From positions 1 to 15,897 of the forward strand of contig JASHXJ010000523.1 in NCBI GenBank assembly GCA_030043595.1: a stretch of DNA of 15,897 nucleotides. Reading direction: 5' to 3'. A model generated the notes under the pieces. That model was not told where the DNA came from. It saw only the letters and a program-made list of their open reading frames with translations, and did no database searches. The position numbers and the translations under genes are program-made. The DNA comes from Trebonia sp. Its GTDB lineage: Bacteria; Actinomycetota; Actinomycetes; Streptosporangiales; Streptosporangiaceae. The stretch's first letter is position 1; every line of letters begins with the position of its first letter. Positions 6,268 through 12,388 of this stretch are shown one piece after another.

Positions 6268-6737
6268 TGGCCGGGTTGGGCGTCGGCCTGGTTGACCGAA
6301 TGCCACAGCTTCTCGTACCAGGGCTGAGCCGGGGCCTGCTGCCGCGCTGCCGCGGCGGGCGCGGGCTGCCCGGAAATGACCTCGTAGCACTGCTCGGCCG
6401 GGAAGCACATGTGCAGCTCGTCCTGCGCCTGCTGCTCGACGTACCACGTCTGCCCTAGCTCGGCGTCCTGCTGCTGCAGGGACTTGACCTGCGCGGACAC
6501 GGTCCGCTGCTGCGCCAGCAGCTGGTCGATCTGCTGCCGCTGCGCGATGTACTCGCGCACCGGGTAGGCCAGGCTCAGCGCGATCGCGCAGATCACGACG
6601 GCCAGCAGCGCGGCCCGCCCGGTCAGCCTGGTGGACCGGGCCGCCGCCGCAGCGGCGGCCTGCGCGGCCTGCGCGGGGGGGCGCGCAGCCCCCCCATTCG
6701 GGGGGTCACCGGGGGGTCGTCCCCCGGGGGAAAGCAC
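6264..6737 (-). CDS. ftsB: Septum formation initiator (FtsB/DivIC-like)
   Basis: The 157-residue bitopic membrane protein of the divisome is expected to bridge FtsL and FtsQ-like partners. After a long Pro/Gly/Ala-rich N-terminus comes one transmembrane helix (about 41-59). A Gln-rich coiled coil (about 62-95) follows, then the family segment QDELHMCFPAEQCYEVI (105-121), equivalent to the usual ARERLxYVxPGE pattern. The tail is Ala/Gln/Pro-rich. The GTG at 6737 overlaps the eno stop by one base (TAGTG). Residues 4-22 are encoded by a dense set of G and C homopolymer hairpins (6675-6730). These residues may not be native to the protein, and a later start cannot be excluded. The position after eno matches M. 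tuberculosis Rv1023-Rv1024. Confidence 0.87.
   Translation of the reverse strand: MLSPGGRPPGDPPNGGAARPPAQAAQAAAAAAARSTRLTGRAALLAVVICAIALSLAYPVREYIAQRQQIDQLLAQQRTVSAQVKSLQQQDAELGQTWYVEQQAQDELHMCFPAEQCYEVISGQPAPAAAARQQAPAQPWYEKLWHSVNQADAQPGQ
6675..6730. repeat. Cluster of overlapping G/C-tract inverted repeats
   Basis: On the plus strand the tracts run G7 (6675-6681), C7 (6689-6695), G6 (6700-6705), G6 (6711-6716), C5 (6721-6725) and G5 (6726-6730). Neighbouring tracts pair in alternative ways: G7 with C7 (7-nt loop), C7 with G6 (4-nt loop ATTC), G6 with C5 (4-nt loop TCGT), and C5G5 as a palindrome. The cluster lies in the first codons of ftsB just after eno. It may be a dispersed palindromic repeat that landed here, or an intra-operon pause or attenuation element. 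Confidence 0.72.
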
Positions 6738-8008
6738 TAGAACCTGCCGAACGCGGACGCACTGGCGTAGGCGGCCGCGTCACCGAGGTGCTCCTCGATG
6801 CGCAGCAGCTGGTTGTACTTGGCAACGCGCTCGCCGCGAGCCGGGGCCCCCGTCTTGATCTGCCCCGCGTTGGTGGCCACGGCGAGGTCCGCGATGAACG
6901 TGTCGTCGGTCTCCCCGGAACGGTGGCTGATCATGCAGCTGAACCCGGCGCGCTGCGCGAGCGCCACCGCGTCCAGGGTCTCGGTCACGGTGCCGATCTG
7001 GTTGACTTTCACCAGGAGGGCGTTCGCGGTCCTTTCCGCGATGCCCCGGCGGATCCGCTCCGGGTTGGTGACGAAGATGTCGTCACCCACCACCTGGACC
7101 CGGTCGCCCACGGCCGCGGTAATGGCCTGCCAGCCGGCCCAGTCCTCCTCCGCGAGCGGGTCCTCGAGGGAGACCAGCGGATAGCTGTCCAGCCACTCCT
7201 GGTAGATCACGGACATTTCCTCGCTGGTCCGTGACTTCCCTTCGAACACGTAGCCGCCGTCGCTGTAAAACTCGGTCGCCGCCGCGTCAACGGCCAGCGC
7301 GATATCGCGGCCGGCGGTGAACCCGGCCTTGCCGATCGCCTCGAGGATCAGATCGAGCGCGGCCCGGTTGTGGTCGAGGCTGGGCGCGAACCCGCCCTCG
7401 TCCCCGACGCCCGTGGACAGGCCGTGCTGCTTCAGCACGGACTTCAGCGCGTGGTAGGTCTCCGCGCCCCAGCGCAGCGCCTCGGCGAACGTCGGCGCGC
7501 CGATCGGCGCGATCATGAACTCCTGGATGTCGACGTTGGTGTCGGCGTGTGCCCCTCCGTTCATGATGTTCATCATCGGCACGGGCAGCAGGTGCGCGTT
7601 CGGCCCGCCGAGATAGCGGAAGAGCTGCAGGCCCGCGGACTCGGCGGCGGCGCGGGACACCGCCATGGAGACGCCGACGATGGCGTTCGCGCCAAGCCGC
7701 GACTTGCCCGGGGTCCGGTCGAGGTCGATCATCGCCTGGTCCACCAGCCGCTGGTCGTCGGCCTCGTGGCCGAGCAGCTCAGACTGGATCTCGTCGACGA
7801 CGGCGTCGGCGGCCCGCGTGACCGCCCTGCCGCCGAACTCGCTCCCGCCGTCCCGCAGTTCCACGGCCTCGAACGCACCAGTCGACGCGCCGCTGGGCAC
7901 GCCGGCCCGGCCGACGGAGCCGTCGTCGAGGACAACTTCCACCTCCAGGGTCGGGTTTCCCCGCGAGTCCAGGATCTGCCTGGCATGCACCGCTTCGATG
8001 GACGCCAC
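6737..8008 (-). CDS. eno: Enolase
   Basis: The 423-residue glycolytic enzyme converts 2-phosphoglycerate to phosphoenolpyruvate in the cytosol. All key residues are present. The SGASTG loop (39-44) is there, and Glu204 in GDEGG is the general acid. Asp241, Glu282 (LEDP) and Asp309 bind Mg2+. Lys334 in LLVKVNQIGT is the general base. His362 lies in SHRSGETDD and Lys385 in IKTGAPARGER. The length is standard. The GTG at 8008 is preceded by AAGGAG at good spacing. It is the first gene of the eno-ftsB-DUF501-ppx-udg operon, and ftsB begins on its stop codon. A -10-like TAGGCT lies upstream, so it probably has its own promoter, although read-through from the flavoprotein gene 103 bp upstream is possible. 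Confidence 0.98.
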   Translation of the reverse strand: MASIEAVHARQILDSRGNPTLEVEVVLDDGSVGRAGVPSGASTGAFEAVELRDGGSEFGGRAVTRAADAVVDEIQSELLGHEADDQRLVDQAMIDLDRTPGKSRLGANAIVGVSMAVSRAAAESAGLQLFRYLGGPNAHLLPVPMMNIMNGGAHADTNVDIQEFMIAPIGAPTFAEALRWGAETYHALKSVLKQHGLSTGVGDEGGFAPSLDHNRAALDLILEAIGKAGFTAGRDIALAVDAAATEFYSDGGYVFEGKSRTSEEMSVIYQEWLDSYPLVSLEDPLAEEDWAGWQAITAAVGDRVQVVGDDIFVTNPERIRRGIAERTANALLVKVNQIGTVTETLDAVALAQRAGFSCMISHRSGETDDTFIADLAVATNAGQIKTGAPARGERVAKYNQLLRIEEHLGDAAAYASASAFGRF

Positions 8009-8048
8009 CGTCGGCTCCTTGCTGTAGATCAGCTTCGCTTTCGAATCG

Positions 8049-8054
8049 AGCCTA
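8049..8054 (-). promoter_or_regulatory. Possible -10 element of the eno operon
   Basis: TAGGCT on the minus strand fits the TANNNT pattern and lies 40 bp before the eno GTG, giving a leader of about 30 nt. No good -35 hexamer lies 16-19 bp upstream, so the call is tentative. Confidence 0.32.
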
Positions 8055-8111
8055 GTGGAGGCAACCGTGATCCGGCGTACCGGGCACGCCGGCGCACCAG
8101 CGCGTCACGGC

Positions 8112-9356
8112 CTACAAGACCGCACCGTCGCGCGACAGGAGTTCACCGTGCGGCAGGGGTCGTCCGCGGTCGGCTCGAGCATGCCGAGCCAGCTGCCTTG
8201 CCAGCGGCGACGCGACATTGTGCGTCCCGGCGATGAACCGCACGGACGGCCCTATGCTGACCGCTGTCGGCGCTCCCGCGAAGTACAAACCGGGAAACGC
8301 CGACTCGCCGGCCCGGCTGACTATCGGGGAGCCGTGACGGGTCGCGATCTTCGACCTGAGCTCTTCCGGCAGGAACGCGAGCCGCGCCAAGTCGATGCTG
8401 AACCCGGTCCCGGCGATCACGTGATCCGCGTCGACCACCGGCTCCTCCGGGCCATCCAGGAGCAGCCGCACGCGGCTGCCGCTGGGGGTCGCCTCCCGCA
8501 CGCGATGGCTGGTGAGCACGTCGATCACGCCGTCCACGCGCTCCTTCAGCCACCAGGCCCCGGCCGGCCCCAGCACGGTGCGCGCCTTAGTGGCCTGCAT
8601 GTCTTTCGGCAGCGTGCGGAACGCGGCCGGAGTATTCCAGAACGTGCAGCGCCATCCCTCGCAGAGCTTGTTGACCGGACGGCGGATATGCCCGAGGGCA
8701 CTCAGGTGTTCCGGGTTCGGCCTGTTCCAGCCCAGCGCCTGAGCACGCGCGATCACGCGAACGTCGGTCCCTTGCTCGTGCAGCAGTGCCGCCGTTTCGA
8801 GCGCTGACTGCCCGGCGCCAAGCACCGCGACCTGACGGCCCCGGAAGCGATCCAGCGACTGGTGATCGGTCGTGTGCGTCACCAGGTCGGACGAGAGACC
8901 GGACAACTCGGCCGGGATATGCGCGTATGGCCGCACCCCGGTGGCCACCACCACGCGCCGGGCGAAGACTTGCTCAGCGCCCTCGAATGTCACGCGGAAC
9001 CCGCCGTCGACCGCGCTCACCCCGGTCACGGTGTCGTCGCGCACGTCAGGCACTAGCTGCTCGACGTACCAGTCGGCATAGCCGAGGAATCGCTCCAGGC
9101 TCAGCGGCCCAAGCCGCGCGGCATAGTCCAGGCCGCGTGACTTGCAGAACGCAGCGACGTCGTACCCGCTGCGCGGCGACGCGAAGTCCGAGCCATACGG
9201 CTCAGACTTCAGGAACATGCCGGCCGGCATGTGCGCGCGCCAGGTATCCATGGCGCGGCCCGCAATGACATGATCGATGCCGTGCGAACGCAGGTGCGCG
9301 GAGATGGACAGGCCAAACGGCCCCGCGCCGATGATGAGCACCTCAGTAGATGACAC
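8112..9356 (-). CDS. FAD-dependent NAD(P)-binding oxidoreductase (monooxygenase-like)
   Basis: The 414-residue protein has two dinucleotide-binding folds in the class B flavin monooxygenase arrangement. IIGAGPFG (8-15) at the N-terminus binds FAD. VLGAGQSALE (178-187) in the middle binds NAD(P)H. VVVATG (135-140) and VIAGTGF (313-319) are the strand-end motifs flanking the FAD. Overall pattern is closest to Pyr_redox_3 or lysine/ornithine N-hydroxylase-like proteins. The substrate is unknown and a hydroxylating role is inferred only. No signal peptide, so cytosolic. The GTG at 9356 has GGAGG 7 nt upstream; an ATG at 9360 is out of frame. The gene follows the ATP-grasp gene by 30 bp on the same strand, so the two are probably co-transcribed. 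Confidence 0.85.
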   Translation of the reverse strand: MSSTEVLIIGAGPFGLSISAHLRSHGIDHVIAGRAMDTWRAHMPAGMFLKSEPYGSDFASPRSGYDVAAFCKSRGLDYAARLGPLSLERFLGYADWYVEQLVPDVRDDTVTGVSAVDGGFRVTFEGAEQVFARRVVVATGVRPYAHIPAELSGLSSDLVTHTTDHQSLDRFRGRQVAVLGAGQSALETAALLHEQGTDVRVIARAQALGWNRPNPEHLSALGHIRRPVNKLCEGWRCTFWNTPAAFRTLPKDMQATKARTVLGPAGAWWLKERVDGVIDVLTSHRVREATPSGSRVRLLLDGPEEPVVDADHVIAGTGFSIDLARLAFLPEELRSKIATRHGSPIVSRAGESAFPGLYFAGAPTAVSIGPSVRFIAGTHNVASPLARQLARHARADRGRPLPHGELLSRDGAVL

Positions 9357-9386
9357 ACATTCTCCTCCCCGTAGGAACCCGGTGGT

Positions 9387-10655
9387 CTACTGCTCTCGCA
9401 GTGACCTCCGGATAACCGCCGCCGTGTACTGCAATTCCGCTATCGCAGGCCTCATGTCACCCGGGTCGAAGTAGTCGTAGTGGCGAGTGCGAGCGAATTC
9501 GGAAATAAACGTCCAGATACCATGCAATCGGGACACGCTATCCGGGCGGCCGGCGCGGTGATTATTGTCCCGGAGCCAGCGCAGGTCCCCGTGCAGCCAT
9601 CGCGTCCGGACACCCGTACGGTAGGCCTCGACCCGCTTTAATGGCTGTCCGGTCGCCAGCTGCCATATGAGCAGCGGGAAATCGACTCCTGACCTGATCG
9701 AGTTGTCGATGGTACTAGGAATCCGCGGGTTGATCTCCATCAGAAGCGGACGATCCTGCGCGTTACGCCTGAATTCCACCTCGCACAGGCCCGCCACCCC
9801 GATTGCCGTCGCCAGCCGCACGGCCGCGTCGTAAACGTCCCGCGGGACCGCGATGCTCTCGCGCATGACCGAGGCACCGCCCAGTTGCGGCGTGGTGCGC
9901 AGCTCCAGATGCCCGCAACTGGCTATGACCTCGCCGTCGGCGATAAAGAGCGTCACCGCCTCGCGGCGGCCGGGCACCCATTCCTGGGCCAGGACGACAG
10001 AGCCCTCGGCGAGGAAACGTTCGGCCACCTCGGCCGCCTCCGCCTTATCAATGACTTCGACTGGAAGGGCTCGGCTTCGCGTTTTCCCGGTCCATGAGAC
10101 GGTGGGCTTGAGCACGAACGGAAACCCGAACTCGGCCGCGGCGGCCGACAGTTCCTCGATGTTGCTGATGCGCATTGACCGTGGGTAGCCGATGCCGAGC
10201 TCGCGGGCGGCCTCCAGCGTGCGGTCCTTGTCGAGGGCGATCCGGACCGCGGCGTCTGGCGGCAAGGCCAGCACGGTGCCGAGCGCGGCGAGTTCCTGCC
10301 GATGCGGCACCAGCGTGACGCACGTGGCGTCGCCCGCCGGAAGGATGACCTTGGTCGGGTGCTCGCGGACGAATGACAGGACCGCGGCCGCGTAGCCGTC
10401 AGGATCATCCGCGTAGCTCGGCAGCACGATCGACCGGGCGCAATAACGGGAGCGAAATGATGGAAGTGGCGGGTGTGTACGCCACTGGTTGAGACTCTCG
10501 CCGAGGGCGACATGCAGTCCTGCCCGGCCGAGGCTGCGCGCGCTTGCCAGGCTCTGCTTGTGCTCGGCATCGAGGATGAGAATGTCGTAGCCGGCGCGCT
10601 CGTGCCGTTGCCCCCGGGTTCTCCGCACTTCCCCCTCGGTTTGCGGTCTGACCAT
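9387..10655 (-). CDS. ATP-grasp domain carboxylate-amine ligase-like protein
   Basis: The 422-residue protein resembles the COG3919 type of predicted ATP-dependent carboligases. An N-terminal Rossmann-like part (YDILILDAEHKQSLASARSL, from residue 23) is followed by the linker LDKDRTLEAARELGI. The ATP-grasp domain then has Lys183 in FVLKPT, the hinge QEWVPG (224-229), EVEF (292-295) and the Mg2+-binding MEINPR (306-311). Members activate a carboxylate as acyl-phosphate and couple it to an amine; the substrates here are unknown. Residue 339 is encoded by TTA (9641-9639), and the codons in general are less GC-rich than in the neighbours. ATG 10655 was chosen. The first 22 residues are charged and not conserved-looking, so a later start is possible. 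The divergent control region lies upstream. Confidence 0.85.
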   Translation of the reverse strand: MVRPQTEGEVRRTRGQRHERAGYDILILDAEHKQSLASARSLGRAGLHVALGESLNQWRTHPPLPSFRSRYCARSIVLPSYADDPDGYAAAVLSFVREHPTKVILPAGDATCVTLVPHRQELAALGTVLALPPDAAVRIALDKDRTLEAARELGIGYPRSMRISNIEELSAAAAEFGFPFVLKPTVSWTGKTRSRALPVEVIDKAEAAEVAERFLAEGSVVLAQEWVPGRREAVTLFIADGEVIASCGHLELRTTPQLGGASVMRESIAVPRDVYDAAVRLATAIGVAGLCEVEFRRNAQDRPLLMEINPRIPSTIDNSIRSGVDFPLLIWQLATGQPLKRVEAYRTGVRTRWLHGDLRWLRDNNHRAGRPDSVSRLHGIWTFISEFARTRHYDYFDPGDMRPAIAELQYTAAVIRRSLREQ

Positions 10656-10726
10656 CTGCCCTCGGCCTCCCCTCTTCTGAACTTCCGATGCGGTCGTTCA
10701 AAACAGTAGAGTGAGGACAGATGCGC

Positions 10727-10732
10727 TATGAT
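10727..10732 (+). promoter_or_regulatory. -10-like element toward the methyltransferase gene
   Basis: TATGAT is one base from the TATAAT consensus and stands out in this GC-rich DNA. The hexamer 17 bp upstream (CAGTAG) is a poor -35, so an activator or alternative sigma factor would be needed. The predicted start near 10739-10740 gives a leader of about 184 nt and falls inside the palindrome at 10735-10748. Confidence 0.42.
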
Positions 10733-10734
10733 AC

Positions 10735-10748
10735 AGAGTAATTACTCT
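10735..10748. promoter_or_regulatory. Perfect 14-bp palindrome, operator candidate
   Basis: AGAGTAATTACTCT is identical to its reverse complement. It begins 2 bp after the -10-like TATGAT, so a bound dimeric regulator would block transcription start. Its AT-rich core is unusual for the surrounding DNA. The regulator is not encoded in the window. Confidence 0.52.
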
Positions 10749-10765
10749 AAGTAGCAGGATACTTT

Positions 10766-10783
10766 CGGATCTGCGGGGATCCG
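10766..10783 (+). repeat. Leader hairpin 1
   Basis: CGGATC (10766-10771) and GATCCG (10778-10783) form a perfect 6-bp stem with a 6-nt loop (TGCGGG) in the predicted leader of the methyltransferase transcript. Confidence 0.4.
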
Positions 10784-10833
10784 CGCACCCATCGGGGTCC
10801 GCGGGGACGTATCAGCGCAGCCGGCGACACGAT

Positions 10834-10856
10834 CAGGTAGGACAAAGCACTACCTG
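10834..10856 (+). repeat. Leader hairpin 2
   Basis: CAGGTAG (10834-10840) and CTACCTG (10850-10856) form a perfect 7-bp stem with a 9-nt loop. It sits about 40 nt before the short leader ORF. No T-tract follows, so it is not a standard terminator. Confidence 0.42.
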
Positions 10857-10897
10857 CCGGCCGCTTGGGGTCTCGGCAGCGGGCTAGGGGGCGGGCG

Positions 10898-10924
10898 ATG
10901 CCAGCACAGTGGGTGCGGACGTGA
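10898..10924 (+). CDS. Putative 8-residue leader peptide (MPAQWVRT)
   Basis: ATG 10898 follows AGGGGG (10886-10891) with a 6-nt gap, a better ribosome site than the methyltransferase itself has. The frame codes for MPAQWVRT. Its stop TGA (10922-10924) overlaps the methyltransferase ATG (10924-10926) as TGATG, the classic stop-restart junction. It could deliver ribosomes to the methyltransferase start or sense translation conditions. Such a short frame can arise by chance, so this is a hypothesis supported by spacing and overlap only. Confidence 0.38.
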   Translation: MPAQWVRT

Positions 10925-11817
10925 TGGACGAGCAGACGGTCCAGGATTTCTGGCAGCAGCACGCTTGCGGCGATGCTCAGGTGGGCGGGCTGCGGGAACG
11001 GTTCGGCGGGGACTACGAGAAGTTCTTCACCGACTATGACCGGTTCCGTTACCGGACGGAGAATCACCTGCCAGCCTGCTTCGACGCGCTGAACCTAGGC
11101 GGCAAGCGGGTCCTCGAGATCGGGCTGGGCGAAGGCGCTGACTCCGAGAGCCTCATCCGCCGCGGCGCACTCTGGACGGGTGTCGACCTGACCGCCGAGT
11201 CCGTCGAGAGAGTCCGGACCCGGCTGACGCTGCGGGATCTGCCCTTCCAGGACCTGCGGCAGGGCAGCGTGCTCGACCTGCCCTTCGCCGACAGCACCTT
11301 CGACATGGTGTTCAGCCACGGTGTGCTGCACCACGTCCCGGAAATCGGGCAGGCCGAGAAGGAGATCCACCGGGTCCTGCGCCCGGGCGGCGAGCTAGTG
11401 ATCATGATGTACGCCCGCTGGTCGCTGAACTACCTGGTGTCGATCGCCCTCATCCGCCGCGTGGCCGTGCTCGCCGGATACCCGCTGGCCAGCGTGGGGA
11501 TCCTGAAGACCGGCGACGGCGCGGGCGGGATGCTCGGCGCGCACATCGAGAACGCCAGGAAGACAGGACTTGGCCGGTACCTGCGGCTGCCGGAGTTCAC
11601 GCATTACAACACCGACGGCCCGGCCAACCCGTATGCCCTCGTGTATGACCGCAAGCGAATCTCCCGCGACTTCCCGTCGTTCCGCGTCACGCGCACCTAC
11701 AAGCGGTTCATGCACGCGCCGCCGCTCCCGGTACACGGGCTCCCCGGCCAGACGCTCATGGGCTGGCATCTGTGGGCCCACCTGGAGCCCGTCGGCAGCG
11801 GGAGGCCAGGCTCGTGA
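10924..11817 (+). CDS. Class I SAM-dependent methyltransferase
   Basis: The 297-residue protein contains a Methyltransf_11/25-like domain. Motif I is VLEIGLGEG (63-71), and the acidic residue Asp88 in GVDLT should hold the ribose of SAM. Motif II/III segments are VLDLPFADSTFDMVFS (116-131) and LRPGGELVIMMY (152-163). The C-terminal third (about 165-297) has Trp/Tyr-rich stretches and TDGPANPYALVYDR (230-243), probably the substrate cap. Methylation of a sugar or a sugar-linked intermediate is plausible because an RmlC-like gene overlaps it, but the substrate is not shown. ATG 10924 was chosen for the TGATG coupling with the leader ORF; GTG 10909 and GTG 10921 are in-frame alternatives. It ends in a GTGA overlap with the epimerase gene. 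Confidence 0.85.
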   Translation: MDEQTVQDFWQQHACGDAQVGGLRERFGGDYEKFFTDYDRFRYRTENHLPACFDALNLGGKRVLEIGLGEGADSESLIRRGALWTGVDLTAESVERVRTRLTLRDLPFQDLRQGSVLDLPFADSTFDMVFSHGVLHHVPEIGQAEKEIHRVLRPGGELVIMMYARWSLNYLVSIALIRRVAVLAGYPLASVGILKTGDGAGGMLGAHIENARKTGLGRYLRLPEFTHYNTDGPANPYALVYDRKRISRDFPSFRVTRTYKRFMHAPPLPVHGLPGQTLMGWHLWAHLEPVGSGRPGS

Positions 11818-12362
11818 AGGCACGCGCTGTTCCCCGGGTCGCGGGCGCGCTGTTGTTCGAGCCGGTGCCGCACAGGGACGAGCGCGGCTTCTTCTCCCGG
11901 ACATTCGACGCGGACATCGCGCGGCAAGCCGGACTCGATCCCGATGGCTTCATCCAGGACAGCTGCTCGCGTTCGGCACGCGGTGTCGTACGCGGGCTGC
12001 ACCTGCGCCGCGGCCTGGGCGAGGCAAAGCTCATCCGGTGTTCGTATGGCGTCATTTTCGATGTCATCGTCGATTTGCGCCCGGCCTCGCCCACGTACCG
12101 CAACTGGCAGAGCTTCGAGCTCAGCGATACGAGCGCCGTCTCCCTGTACGTGCCCGCCGGCTGCGCGCACGGATTCCAGGCGCTCACCGATCCGGCGGAT
12201 GTGGCGTACCGGATAGACCGCGCGCACGAAAGCGCCGAGGACGTCACTATCGCGTTCGATGACCCCGAACTCGCCATTCCATGGCCGCTTCCGGTCACGC
12301 AGATGTCAGAACGGGACAGGACCGCGCCGCCGCTGGCAGCCGCGCTGAACCCGAAGGCCTGA
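11814..12362 (+). CDS. rmlC: dTDP-4-dehydrorhamnose 3,5-epimerase-like protein (RmlC family cupin)
   Basis: The 182-residue cupin resembles RmlC, which epimerises dTDP-4-keto-6-deoxyglucose on the way to dTDP-rhamnose and related deoxysugars. Conserved parts are DERGFFSRTF (22-31), the catalytic His63 in RGLH, Lys72, DVIVDLRPASPTY (83-95) and YVPAGCAHGFQAL (112-124). Tyr132 is kept, but the usual Tyr-Tyr pair a few residues on is replaced by Ala137-His138 (YRIDRAHES), and the usual GLHYQ reads GLHLR. These changes suggest a variant epimerase, perhaps acting at one carbon or on another sugar. The GTG at 11814 overlaps the methyltransferase stop and has GGGAGG 8 nt upstream. No rmlA, rmlB or rmlD lies in the window. 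Confidence 0.85.
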   Translation: MKARAVPRVAGALLFEPVPHRDERGFFSRTFDADIARQAGLDPDGFIQDSCSRSARGVVRGLHLRRGLGEAKLIRCSYGVIFDVIVDLRPASPTYRNWQSFELSDTSAVSLYVPAGCAHGFQALTDPADVAYRIDRAHESAEDVTIAFDDPELAIPWPLPVTQMSERDRTAPPLAAALNPKA

Positions 12363-12365
12363 GCA

Positions 12366-12383
12366 AGCCGGACCTGACCGGCT
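12366..12383. terminator. Hairpin in the convergent gap, possible bidirectional terminator
   Basis: AGCCGG (12366-12371) and CCGGCT (12378-12383) form a perfect 6-bp stem with a 6-nt loop. It lies in the 26-bp space between the stops of the convergent epimerase and YdcF-like genes. No T-tract is present, but the position fits a shared terminator. Confidence 0.5.
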
Positions 12384-12388
12384 GACCC

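Larger units (their letters stand above)
10656..10923. promoter_or_regulatory. Divergent control region between ATP-grasp and methyltransferase genes
   Basis: This 268-bp gap is AT-richer near 10695-10765. It holds a -10-like element, a perfect 14-bp palindrome, two hairpins and a short leader ORF, each listed separately. No protein gene longer than the leader ORF is supported. The minus-strand open frame 10747-11067 is antisense to the methyltransferase. Confidence 0.6.

Noticed and set aside
7370..8236. 288-residue plus-strand open frame
   Set aside because: Antisense to enolase, with reverse-strand composition.
10747..11067. 106-residue minus-strand open frame
   Set aside because: Runs antisense into the methyltransferase and across the control region; no domain recognised.
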